Assembly (NCBI GenBank): GCA_021836225.1
Contig: JAKBJA010000019.1
Location: 1-29,365 of the forward strand
Direction: 5' to 3'
Origin: Pseudomonadota bacterium
Lineage (GTDB): Bacteria; Pseudomonadota; Gammaproteobacteria; Burkholderiales; Thiobacillaceae
DNA length: 29,365 bases
Part shown: positions 8,298 to 15,840 of the stretch, one piece after another
How the letters are laid out: each line of letters starts with the position of its first letter
Position numbering within the stretch: position 1 is the stretch's first letter
Notes under the pieces: generated by a model
The model's input: the letters and a program-made list of their open reading frames with translations, nothing else
Told to the model about the DNA's origin: nothing
Database searches by the model: none
Made by a program: the position numbers and the translations under genes

Positions 8298-9976
8298 AAA
8301 TGGGGAAAAACGGCATGTTTAGCAGTATCACAAAACGACCGACGCGTTGGTCACTAGCACCGTGGACGGCTATCGTTCTCAATCTGGCCGCACATTGCAT
8401 GCCAGCGACGGCAGGCGAATCGCCAACAGCGCGCTGCGCAAAGCTGCGTCAGGCCGCTATACCCGACACACGAATCGAGCTCGCTCATACCTTGCCGTCC
8501 CGCACCCGTTTTACAAACGTGGATGGAAGCATCACTACGACCCAGGTGTCCTTATGCCGTGTTGTGGCGACAGTATCGACTGAGCCAAAGCAGAAACTCG
8601 GCATCGAAGTGTGGATGCCACTGGACTGGAACGGTCGTTTGCTTGGGGCCGGCAAGAGCGGATTCGGCGGCTTTATCGACTACCGTGCATTAACAACAGG
8701 GACAGGGCGCGGCTTTGCCACGGTAAGTGGAGACACGGGATATAAAGGGAGTGGATCTGGAGAGCCGGGAAAGCGCCTCGATTGGGCTGCCGATCCAACC
8801 TCTCTGAGCAACTGGGCCCATCTCTCCGTTCATTCGATGACAGTCGCAGCCAAGGCAATCATGAATGCCTACTACGGCCGTGGCCCGGAGTACTCCTACT
8901 TCAGCGGTTGCGGCGGCGTCGAAGCGATGCAGGAGGTCCAGAACTTTTCGTCAGATTACGACGGGGTCGACGCTCGGTCGCCTGGCATTTACTACGGCCA
9001 ATTGATGGAGAGCTTTTTGTGGGGCGCCATGCTTCCCGCGCGTCAACCTGATGCCCGGTTGACGAAGGATGCGCTTGCCCTGCTCAATCGCGCGGCATTG
9101 AGAAGTTGCGGTGGAACACCAGGACTCGAGAACGGCTTTCTCGACGATCCTTCTCAATGTCATTTCGATCCAGCTCAATTGCAATGCAAGGGTAGGGACG
9201 ACGGCAGCGGGTGCCTGAGCGCAAAACAGGTGGAGGAGGCCAAGCGGCTCTATTCCCCCGTTCGAAACTCCGTGACCGGGGAGGTGATCTACCCAGGTTT
9301 TGCGCCTGGTAGCGAAAGCGGCTGGGAGGCGATTCAAAGCCATCTCGCGGTCTACTACGCTCAACCTTTGCTGGCCAGCGCGGTGTTCGGAAATCCGGAG
9401 TGGGACTGGACGACGTTCGACTTTGGCGCGGACGCGTCGCGGGTCGATAAAGGCCTCTCGTCAATCGTCAATGCTACGAACCCCGATATCTCAGCTTTCA
9501 CCGCACGTGGCGGAAAGCTGATCATAACGCAGGGATGGGCCGATGCCACGAATGCCCCGACCCGCCCGATCGACTATTTCAATGCCGTCGCGGCGCGTAA
9601 AGGTGGCGTAGCCAAGGCCCAGCAGTCTCTGCTTTTAGTCATGGTGCCCGGCATGGGGCATTGCGGCTTCGGACCAGGACCAACAACGCTGGGCGGCTCC
9701 TCCCCTCCCACACAATATAGCCCTGACCGCGACGTGATCAGTGCCCTGCAGGCCTGGGTCGAGCACGGCAAGAGGCCCACGCACTTCGTCGCCACAAAAT
9801 ATGCCGATGACAGGCCGGAGGCAGGTGTCCGCTTCGAACGCCCGGCGTGCGTTTATCCAGCGTCTCTGCACTATAACGGCGCGGGAGACCGACGTCTCGC
9901 CAGCAGTTTCGAGTGTGTTCCGCCAGCTGAGCAGGTCAGAACATCGACGAACTTATCTCCCGTTCCTGGTGGCTGA
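8294..9976 (+). CDS. tannase/feruloyl-esterase family protein lacking the nucleophilic serine
   Basis: A 560-aa secreted-type protein with a basic N-terminus and hydrophobic stretch ending near PATAGES (~residue 43), consistent with export. The fold signatures of tannase/feruloyl esterases are present: GYKGSGSGEPG, the nucleophile-elbow region YFSGCGGVEAMQ (203-213), DYDGVDARSPG, QGWADATNAP (D417) and GMGHCGFGPG (H456, C457). Family members read GCS-x-GG at the elbow, in the CS-D-HC motif. Here Cys206 is followed directly by Gly-Gly, so the Ser is missing although Asp, His and both Cys remain. The calcium loop, usually CDxxDGvxDG, is CGGTPGLENG and has lost its Asp residues. It is probably not a conventional esterase; it may be a pseudoenzyme or repurposed. 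ATG 8294 is coupled to the previous stop; ATG 8315 after GGGGAAAAA is an alternative. Confidence 0.85.
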   Translation: MKMGKNGMFSSITKRPTRWSLAPWTAIVLNLAAHCMPATAGESPTARCAKLRQAAIPDTRIELAHTLPSRTRFTNVDGSITTTQVSLCRVVATVSTEPKQKLGIEVWMPLDWNGRLLGAGKSGFGGFIDYRALTTGTGRGFATVSGDTGYKGSGSGEPGKRLDWAADPTSLSNWAHLSVHSMTVAAKAIMNAYYGRGPEYSYFSGCGGVEAMQEVQNFSSDYDGVDARSPGIYYGQLMESFLWGAMLPARQPDARLTKDALALLNRAALRSCGGTPGLENGFLDDPSQCHFDPAQLQCKGRDDGSGCLSAKQVEEAKRLYSPVRNSVTGEVIYPGFAPGSESGWEAIQSHLAVYYAQPLLASAVFGNPEWDWTTFDFGADASRVDKGLSSIVNATNPDISAFTARGGKLIITQGWADATNAPTRPIDYFNAVAARKGGVAKAQQSLLLVMVPGMGHCGFGPGPTTLGGSSPPTQYSPDRDVISALQAWVEHGKRPTHFVATKYADDRPEAGVRFERPACVYPASLHYNGAGDRRLASSFECVPPAEQVRTSTNLSPVPGG

Positions 9977-10040
9977 ACAGAACCAATGTGTTGGGAGCAG
10001 CGCGAGCACGTCGTCCTCAAACGTACGCAAGGAAAACACC

Positions 10041-11618
10041 GTGAATCTATGTCTAGTTCCAATTGATTCGCCAGTTCGACCAGAACTGGAACAACCATTG
10101 AGCCAGAACGACTACGTAAAGAAGATCCTCACGGCACGGGTCTACGACGTCGCTGTCGAGACCAGCCTCGACTCAGCGCGCAATCTCTCGGCGCGCGTCG
10201 GCAATTCCGTGTTGCTCAAGCGCGAGGACAACCAGCCTGTCTTCTCTTTCAAGCTTCGAGGGGCGTACAACAAGATGGTGCACATGCCGCTGGACGTGCT
10301 AGCGCGCGGAGTCATCACCGCCTCGGCGGGGAATCATGCCCAAGGGGTCGCCTATGCGGCAGCCCGCCTCAACGTCGCTGCCACTATCGTCGTGCCGGTC
10401 ACGACTCCACGCGTCAAAATCGATGCTGTGCGGCTGCACGGAGGGCCGACGGTCGAGATCATCCAAGCTGGGGAGTCATACAGCGACGCCTATGCGTACG
10501 CGGCGAAACTGCAAGAGCGGCGTGGATTAACCTTTGTTCATCCTTTCGATGATCCAGAGGTGATCGCTGGGCAGGGTACGGTGGCCATGGAAATTCTCCG
10601 ACAGCACCAAGGGCCGATTCACACGATCTTCGTACCGATCGGCGGCGGGGGACTGGCAGCGGGCGTGGCGACCTACGTAAAAGCCGTGCGCCCCGGAATC
10701 AAAGTGATCGGCGTACAGACCGTTGATTCCAGCGCTATGGCGCGTTCGATGGCTACCGGGCATCGTGTAGCATTGACGGAAGTCGGCCTGTTCTCGGACA
10801 GCACGGCGGTCAAGCTAGTCGGAGCAGAAACGTACCGTTTGTGCACGGCCTATCTCGATGAAGTGATCACTGTCGATACCGACGCGCTGTGTGCGGCGAT
10901 CAAAGACGTGTTCCTAGACACGCGCAGCGTGCTTGAGCCTGCGGGCGCGCTAAGCGTGGCCGGCATGAAGCGATACACGGAGCGTGAGGGCCTTGTGGGA
11001 GAGACACTCATTGCGATTACCTCCGGCGCCAACATGAACTTCGATCGCTTGCGCTTCGTCGCCGAACGCGCGGAGGTCGGGGAAGAGCGCGAGGCACTGT
11101 TCGCAGTGACGATACCAGAGGCGCGCGGTAGCTTCAGACACATGTGCGAACTAATCGGCGCGCGCAACGTAACCGAGTTCAATTACCGTATCGCCGATGA
11201 ATCTACCGCTCATGTTTTCGTTGGTGTGCAGATTTCCCAGCGCGGCGAATCGGCCGAGATCGCCCGGACGTTTAGAGAACATGGTTTCGCGGCCATCGAT
11301 CTAACCGGCGACGAACTTGCCAAGCTGCATGTACGCTACATGATCGGTGGCCGTTCACCGCTTGCGGAGAATGAGCGCCTGTTTCGCTTGGAGTTTCCGG
11401 AGCGGCCGGGCGCGCTGATGAAGTTCCTTTCGACATTGGCGACAAACTGGAACATCAGCTTGTTCCACTACCGACACCATGGTGCCGATTCCGGCTCGAT
11501 CCTGGTCGGCTTGCAGGTGCCGCAAACCGACCAAGCGGAATTTGGCCATTTTCTCGGGGCGCTCGGCTACCCATTATTGGAGGAGAGCCAGAATACGGTG
11601 TACCGTTTGTTCCTTTAA
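10041..11618 (+). CDS. ilvA: threonine dehydratase, biosynthetic type with two ACT-like domains
   Basis: A 525-aa PLP enzyme converting L-threonine to 2-oxobutyrate and ammonia, the first step to isoleucine. It aligns along its length with E. coli IlvA: the PLP lysine K71 in SFKLRGAYNK, SAGNHAQGVAYAAARL, the phosphate-binding GGGGLAAG, FDDPEVIAGQGT, then a C-terminal regulatory half with two ACT-like repeats (FNYRIADE and KLHVRYMIGGR; LFRLEFPERPGALMKF and WNISLFHYRHHG). The start is GTG at 10041, with AAGGA 7 nt upstream. The open frame runs further back, but that stretch lies inside the preceding gene. Its place at the end of a biosynthetic operon suggests a dedicated role: precursor supply, or a resistant copy of the product's target. 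Both are inference. A host chromosome would normally carry its own ilvA elsewhere. Confidence 0.95.
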   Translation: MNLCLVPIDSPVRPELEQPLSQNDYVKKILTARVYDVAVETSLDSARNLSARVGNSVLLKREDNQPVFSFKLRGAYNKMVHMPLDVLARGVITASAGNHAQGVAYAAARLNVAATIVVPVTTPRVKIDAVRLHGGPTVEIIQAGESYSDAYAYAAKLQERRGLTFVHPFDDPEVIAGQGTVAMEILRQHQGPIHTIFVPIGGGGLAAGVATYVKAVRPGIKVIGVQTVDSSAMARSMATGHRVALTEVGLFSDSTAVKLVGAETYRLCTAYLDEVITVDTDALCAAIKDVFLDTRSVLEPAGALSVAGMKRYTEREGLVGETLIAITSGANMNFDRLRFVAERAEVGEEREALFAVTIPEARGSFRHMCELIGARNVTEFNYRIADESTAHVFVGVQISQRGESAEIARTFREHGFAAIDLTGDELAKLHVRYMIGGRSPLAENERLFRLEFPERPGALMKFLSTLATNWNISLFHYRHHGADSGSILVGLQVPQTDQAEFGHFLGALGYPLLEESQNTVYRLFL

Positions 11619-11632
11619 GGAGACACTGATCT

Positions 11633-11686
11633 ATGCACACGGGTGTGGTTTGGATAAGGAAAGATTCAGGCCATCAGACCGAGTGA
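11633..11686 (+). other. orphan ribosome site and 17-codon ORF after ilvA (possible truncated gene start)
   Basis: TAAGGAGA overlaps the ilvA stop, and an ATG follows 9 nt later at 11633. The frame encodes only MHTGVVWIRKDSGHQTE before TGA. So good a ribosome site before so short a frame could be the broken start of a lost operon gene, a leader peptide, or chance. It falls in the junction between the biosynthetic block and the ICE transfer genes. Confidence 0.25.
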
Positions 11687-11739
11687 AACCGACACGTAGG
11701 TCCCTGCGCTTCAGCCGCAATTGTCCCAAGCCATTGAAT

Positions 11740-11754
11740 GCATTGCCACAATGC
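11740..11754. promoter_or_regulatory. candidate LysR-type operator dyad upstream of the LysR gene
   Basis: The 15-bp stretch GCATTG-CCA-CAATGC is a perfect 6+6 inverted repeat and contains a T-N11-A pattern as expected for LysR-type regulators. It lies 130 bp before the LysR start and after ilvA. Autoregulation from this site is plausible; only the symmetry and position support it. Confidence 0.3.
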
Positions 11755-11778
11755 GATTTTTAAATCAGTGTTTCCCCG

Positions 11779-11808
11779 AGCGCCAGGGATGAGCAAATCA
11801 TGGGCGCT
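11779..11808. other. nested hairpin between ilvA and the LysR gene
   Basis: AGCGCC (11779-11784) pairs with GGCGCT (11803-11808), enclosing an inner ATGA/TCAT stem around a GCAAA loop. There is no following T-run, so it is not a typical intrinsic terminator. It could weaken read-through from the biosynthetic operon into the ICE genes. Confidence 0.25.
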
Positions 11809-11883
11809 TGGAAGACAATCCCTAGTCCCACCATCGATGGCATTCAGCCGTTTGCCTTGATGTAGCTGGAACGGATCCTAGCC

Positions 11884-12789
11884 TTGGAGCTGCGACACCT
11901 CCGCTATTTTGTTGCCGTGGCCGAAGAACTCCACTTCGCCCGCGCGGCCGAACGTCTGCACATCGAGCAGTCGCCGCTCTCGCGCGCTATCAAGGAACTG
12001 GAACACGCCCTGAGCGCTCAGTTGTTCGAGCGTACCACACGCAGCACCCGCCTGACTTGGGCTGGGCAGGTTTTTCTGGAGGATGTCCGGCGCGTCTTCA
12101 TAACAATTGATCAAGCCAAGGCGAGCGTCAAAGCGGCCGCCACCGGCTATCGCGGCATTCTGCGTATCGCGCTGTCTGATAACGTCGCTCAGCCACGGCT
12201 TGCCGCAGTACTAGCCCAATGCCGGGAAGAAGAACCGGAGGTGGAAATCCGCCTGTTTGAAAAACCGCTCTCGCAGCAGGTGAAGGGCTTGCGCAGTGGT
12301 TTGTACGACGCGGGTTTCGCGCAGTTCGACGATGTGGGTCAAGGCATCATCGCCGAGCCGGTATGGAGCGACGCGCTCGTCGTCGCCGTTCCCGCACGTC
12401 ATCCGCTGCTGGCGCACAAACGCATCCCACTGGAAGAAGTGTTGCGATATCCCCTGGTGCTGTGCCAGCCGGAAAGCTGCGAAGGCTACTGCCGGCAAAT
12501 CGAGGGCGTATTGCGTGCCGCGAATACGCAACCCATCGTGGCGGAGCATGTTGCCACCCTCGATTTGATGATAACACTGGTGGCTGCGGGCTACGGCCTG
12601 GGCTTGGCCAGCGCCTCGCACCTCCCCGTATGCCGCCACCAGGAAGTCGTCGCGCGCCCATTGGCCGGGCGCTCGCCGAGGCTGACCACTTACTTGCTGC
12701 GGCCCGACGTGGATCCATCCGACCAGTTGAGTCGTTTTATCGACCGAGCCAATCCGGCCAAACCACTGGCACGCGACAACCCAACATGA
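11884..12789 (+). CDS. LysR-family transcriptional regulator (TraR-like of Tn4371 elements)
   Basis: A 301-aa LysR-type protein. The N-terminal winged helix-turn-helix is clear (ELRHLRYFVAVAEE, FARAAERLHIEQSPLSRAIK, LSAQLFERTTRSTRLTWAG), followed by the usual ~220-aa effector-binding domain. The start is TTG at 11884, giving M-E-L-R-H-L-R-Y-F as in most relatives; an in-frame stop at 11863 rules out a longer protein. In Tn4371-type elements a LysR regulator called TraR lies just before traG, and the position here fits, so it more likely controls transfer genes than the biosynthetic block. Control of the cluster cannot be excluded because it follows ilvA on the same strand. The effector is unknown. 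Confidence 0.92.
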   Translation: MELRHLRYFVAVAEELHFARAAERLHIEQSPLSRAIKELEHALSAQLFERTTRSTRLTWAGQVFLEDVRRVFITIDQAKASVKAAATGYRGILRIALSDNVAQPRLAAVLAQCREEEPEVEIRLFEKPLSQQVKGLRSGLYDAGFAQFDDVGQGIIAEPVWSDALVVAVPARHPLLAHKRIPLEEVLRYPLVLCQPESCEGYCRQIEGVLRAANTQPIVAEHVATLDLMITLVAAGYGLGLASASHLPVCRHQEVVARPLAGRSPRLTTYLLRPDVDPSDQLSRFIDRANPAKPLARDNPT

Positions 12790-12830
12790 CGCGCCGGGTT
12801 TCATCGTGCCAAAGCCTGGGAGGACAAAAG

Positions 12831-13073
12831 ATGAAGCACATAATAATTATTACAGCCGCCGCACTCACCGCATGCGGGCAGCCCGTCCCCACGGATACCG
12901 CCGAATCGCTGGTCGCCAATCCGGAACGGCTCAAGGAGGTGCGGCGTCTGTGCAAGGAGGACCACTCAAAGATGGGCGATGCCACTTGCAACGCCGCGGC
13001 CGAGGCCTTCCGCCGACGTTTCATGGGTGACGGCAAAGGCAAGTACACACCGCAGCCAGCTCCGCAAGACTGA
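12831..13073 (+). CDS. eexN: EexN-family lipoprotein (first copy)
   Basis: An 80-aa lipoprotein with a short signal peptide and lipobox LTAC (Cys16), an excellent GGGAGGA site 6-7 nt before the ATG, then TDTAESLVANPERLKEV, a C-x-DH-x-K-x-GDA-x-CN segment and EAFRRRFMG. This is the EexN pattern, linked to entry exclusion and related in position and size to TrbK of IncP. It would sit in the envelope of a host cell and reduce uptake of a second identical element. A paralogue is at 20662-20925 between trbJ and trbL. The C-terminus (KYTPQPAPQD) is shorter and Pro-rich. In the published family the function is inferred for most members. Confidence 0.85.
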   Translation: MKHIIIITAAALTACGQPVPTDTAESLVANPERLKEVRRLCKEDHSKMGDATCNAAAEAFRRRFMGDGKGKYTPQPAPQD

Positions 13074-13096
13074 CCCGCGATCGCGCCGCCGCATCC

Positions 13097-13126
13097 CGTC
13101 TCGATCGGAAGAATCCGATAGAGACG
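13097..13126. other. strong hairpin in the leader between eexN and traG
   Basis: Two 13-nt arms (13097-13109 and 13114-13126) pair at 12 of 13 positions, with a single G/A mismatch at 13103/13120 and an AGAA loop. No T-run follows, so it is not a standard terminator. It lies 24 nt after the eexN stop in a 290-nt non-coding leader before traG. It may be an operator, an attenuating or stabilising structure, or a Rho-related signal. A short dyad CGGTC-TTT-GACCG is also present at 13271-13283. Confidence 0.4.
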
Positions 13127-13363
13127 AGTTCGTGCGCCTGCTCGTTGGCATCCGAATGTATTTTTCCGGAGGACCGCCATACACGCCGAAACGCGCTGCC
13201 CTTTGCCACTGACCCATCGATTTCTACGGTGCATGAAATCTTGTTTTCTCCGTCTCCGCTATCCCGATAACGGTCTTTGACCGGCACTGATTCGACACCC
13301 AATCTGACGCATGCGGCACGTGCTTGTCCGCGTCTTGTTTGGAGTGCGCTTCAGGAGGTCGTG

Positions 13364-15355
13364 ATGCAGGGAACCAGTGTGCTGTTCGGTCAGATCCTGG
13401 CGGTGTTCGGGATCGTGATCGCGGGAACCTGGGGTGCCACCCAGTGGACCGCCGCGCAACTGGGCTACCAGCTACGCCTTGGTGCGCCGTGGTTCGACCT
13501 GCTGGGAACGCCCGTCTATCACCCATGGCGGCTGTTCGAATGGTGGTACTTCTTCGACGCCTATGCGCCCGACATTTTCCTGCGCGGCGGTGCCATCGCG
13601 GCGTGCAGCGGCTTCGCCGGCGCCATTGCGGCCATCGCCATGTCGGTGTGGCGCGCACGGCAATCCAAGCTGGTCACGACCTACGGTTCGGCACGCTGGG
13701 CACTCCCCGCTGAAATCCAGCGTTCCGGCCTGACCGAACCCGTCGGGGTTTTCCTCGGCCGCAAGGACGGCGACTACCTTCGCCATGAAGGCCCCGAGCA
13801 TGTGATGGCCTTCGCGCCCACCCGCTCCGGCAAGGGTGTAGGCCTGGTCATCCCCACCCTGCTCTCCTGGCCCGGCTCTACCGTCATCCACGACATCAAG
13901 GGCGAAAACTGGAACTTGACCGCCGGCTGGCGCTCGCGCTTCTCGCACTGCCTGCTGTTCAACCCGACCGATGCGAAATCGGCCGCCTACAACCCGCTGC
14001 TCGAAGTGCGGCGCGGCATGCACGAAGTACGCGACGTGCAGAACATCGCCGACATCCTGGTCGACCCAGAAGGTGCGCTTGAGCGGCGCAACCACTGGGA
14101 GAAAACCTCGCATGCCCTGCTGGTCGGCGCGATCCTGCATGTGCTCTACGCCAGCGAGGACAAGACGCTGCGCGGCGTCGCCAACTTCCTGTCCGATCCG
14201 GCCTCACCCTTCGAGCTGACGCTGCATCGGATGATGACCACAACCCATCTCGGCGATGCACCGCATCCCGTGGTCGCATCAGCCGCACGCGAGGTGCTCA
14301 ACAAGAGCGACAACGAACGCTCGGGCGTGCTGTCCACTGCGATGAGTTTCCTCGGCCTGTACCGCGATCCCACGGTAGCCGAAGTGACCTCACGCTGCGA
14401 CTGGCGTATCGCCGACCTGATCGATGCCGATCATCCGGTGTCGCTGTACCTGGTGGTGCCACCCTCGGACATCAGCCGCACCAAGCCGTTGATCCGGCTG
14501 ATCCTCAACCAGATCGGACGGCGCCTCACCGAATCGCTCGACGGCAGCGATGGCATCGCCCGCCGCCACACGTTGCTGCTGATGCTGGACGAGTTTCCTG
14601 CGCTGGGTCGGCTGGATTTCTTCGAGTCGGCGCTGGCCTTCATGGCGGGCTACGGCCTGCGCGCCTTCCTGATCGCGCAGTCGCTCAACCAGATCGACAA
14701 GGCCTACGGGCAGAACCATTCTATCCTCGACAACTGCCACGTACGCATCACGTTCGCCACCAACGACGAACGCACCGCCAAGCGCATTTCGGAAGCCTTG
14801 GGCACCGCCACCGAACTGCGTGCACAGCGCAACTACGCGGGCCACCGGCTGGCACCGTGGCTCGGTCACCTGATGGTATCGCGGCAGGAAACCGCACGGC
14901 CGCTGCTCACGCCCGGCGAAGTCATGCAGTTGCCGCCCGATGACGAGGTGGTGATGGTGTCCGGCCATCCCCCGATCAAGGCCCAGAAAATTCGCTACTA
15001 CCTGGATGCGAATTTCAAGACGCGCATCCAGGCGCCACCCCAACTTGCGCTGGGTCACTATGCCGATGGTCCGGCGCCACGGTCCGACGACTGGAGCGGA
15101 CGGGCTATCCCCGACGCACCGATTCCTGGTCTGATCTTCCCCGCACACGGTGAGGCCATCGACGACGGTGGTCACCAGCAGCAGCCGGAACTGGCCGAAG
15201 TCTCGGTCACACCGGAGCCCGAACACGCGGCAGACGATCTGATTCTCCTCGATGACGACGACCTGCCGCTGCCCTTGCCCGCCCAGCTCGATCCGCGCCT
15301 GCAACGTACGGCGCGGCTGGCGGCGCTGGATCCTGACGACGGGATCGCGCTATGA
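13364..15355 (+). CDS. traG: conjugative coupling protein TraG (VirD4 family)
   Basis: A 663-aa inner-membrane ATPase that links the relaxase-DNA complex to the secretion channel. Two N-terminal membrane helices (~8-30 and ~75-97) precede TYGSARWA, a VirD4/TraG hallmark. Walker A is APTRSGKGVG (151-160), followed by HDIKGENW; Walker B is LLLMLDEFPALGRL, and a later block reads FLIAQSLNQIDKAYG. The last ~60 residues form an acidic tail rich in Asp and Pro. The ATG at 13364 is chosen because AGGAGG lies 5 nt upstream; an adjacent GTG at 13361 is possible, and the longer upstream frame has no matching ribosome site. It is the first gene after a 290-nt leader. The stop overlaps the next ATG. Confidence 0.95.
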   Translation: MQGTSVLFGQILAVFGIVIAGTWGATQWTAAQLGYQLRLGAPWFDLLGTPVYHPWRLFEWWYFFDAYAPDIFLRGGAIAACSGFAGAIAAIAMSVWRARQSKLVTTYGSARWALPAEIQRSGLTEPVGVFLGRKDGDYLRHEGPEHVMAFAPTRSGKGVGLVIPTLLSWPGSTVIHDIKGENWNLTAGWRSRFSHCLLFNPTDAKSAAYNPLLEVRRGMHEVRDVQNIADILVDPEGALERRNHWEKTSHALLVGAILHVLYASEDKTLRGVANFLSDPASPFELTLHRMMTTTHLGDAPHPVVASAAREVLNKSDNERSGVLSTAMSFLGLYRDPTVAEVTSRCDWRIADLIDADHPVSLYLVVPPSDISRTKPLIRLILNQIGRRLTESLDGSDGIARRHTLLLMLDEFPALGRLDFFESALAFMAGYGLRAFLIAQSLNQIDKAYGQNHSILDNCHVRITFATNDERTAKRISEALGTATELRAQRNYAGHRLAPWLGHLMVSRQETARPLLTPGEVMQLPPDDEVVMVSGHPPIKAQKIRYYLDANFKTRIQAPPQLALGHYADGPAPRSDDWSGRAIPDAPIPGLIFPAHGEAIDDGGHQQQPELAEVSVTPEPEHAADDLILLDDDDLPLPLPAQLDPRLQRTARLAALDPDDGIAL

Positions 15356-15840
15356 GCCGCACCCGCCTGAACCTCTTCATCGAACCCGAGCACGCCAGGC
15401 GGCTCGACGAACTGGCGACCATGAAGGGCTTGTCCAAGTCATCGATCGTCGCCGCCGCGCTGGCTTCGTTCCTGTCACCGGATTCCGGCGACCAGCGCGA
15501 GGCCGCCATCGCCAAACGGCTGGACCGGCTGTCGCGCCAGCTGGACAAACTGGAACGCGACCAGAACATCCTGATCGAGACGCTGGCGCTGTATGTACGC
15601 TACTTCCTCATTGTCAGCACGCCGGTGCCGGAAGCGCATCAGGAAGCGGCACGCGCCCAGGGCCGTGCGCGCTTCGAGCAGTTCATCGAACAGCTCGGCC
15701 GGCACCTGCTGCGCGGACGCAGCCTGGTCAAGGATGTGGTCGAGGAAATCCAGCCCGATCAGAGCCAGCTCTTCACCCACGACAAAACCAACCCGAGCGA
15801 AGCGCCTGCCGACGACGAATCAGGAGCAGTCCCATCATGA
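15352..15840 (+). CDS. CopG/ribbon-helix-helix family protein between traG and trbB
   Basis: A 162-aa protein beginning SRTRLNLFIEPEHARRLDEL and KGLSKSSIVAAALASFL, the beta strand and two helices of a ribbon-helix-helix DNA-binding domain. A coiled-coil-like stretch follows (AKRLDRLSRQLDKLERDQN, ~60-78), then a helical C-terminal half. Coupling to both neighbours by ATGA overlaps (15352-15355 and 15837-15840) and the fixed place between traG and trbB in Tn4371-like elements indicate a transfer-specific regulator or accessory factor. The RHH domain suggests that it represses or tunes the trb operon, but no target site is evident. Confidence 0.88.
   Translation: MSRTRLNLFIEPEHARRLDELATMKGLSKSSIVAAALASFLSPDSGDQREAAIAKRLDRLSRQLDKLERDQNILIETLALYVRYFLIVSTPVPEAHQEAARAQGRARFEQFIEQLGRHLLRGRSLVKDVVEEIQPDQSQLFTHDKTNPSEAPADDESGAVPS

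Noticed and set aside
9741..10040. N-terminal extension of the ilvA frame
   Set aside because: It lies in another frame inside the tannase-family gene, and IlvA homologues start near the GTG at 10041.
13276..13304. TTGACC...CAATCT as a sigma-70 promoter for traG
   Set aside because: The -35 box is good, but the -10 box matches the consensus at only two positions.
14390..15304. 304-aa ORF antisense to traG
   Set aside because: Opposite intact conserved traG sequence with no ribosome site or recognisable domain.
15252..15836. Long upstream extension of the trbB frame
   Set aside because: Shadow inside the traG end and CopG gene; the ATGA-coupled ATG at 15837 matches TrbB proteins.
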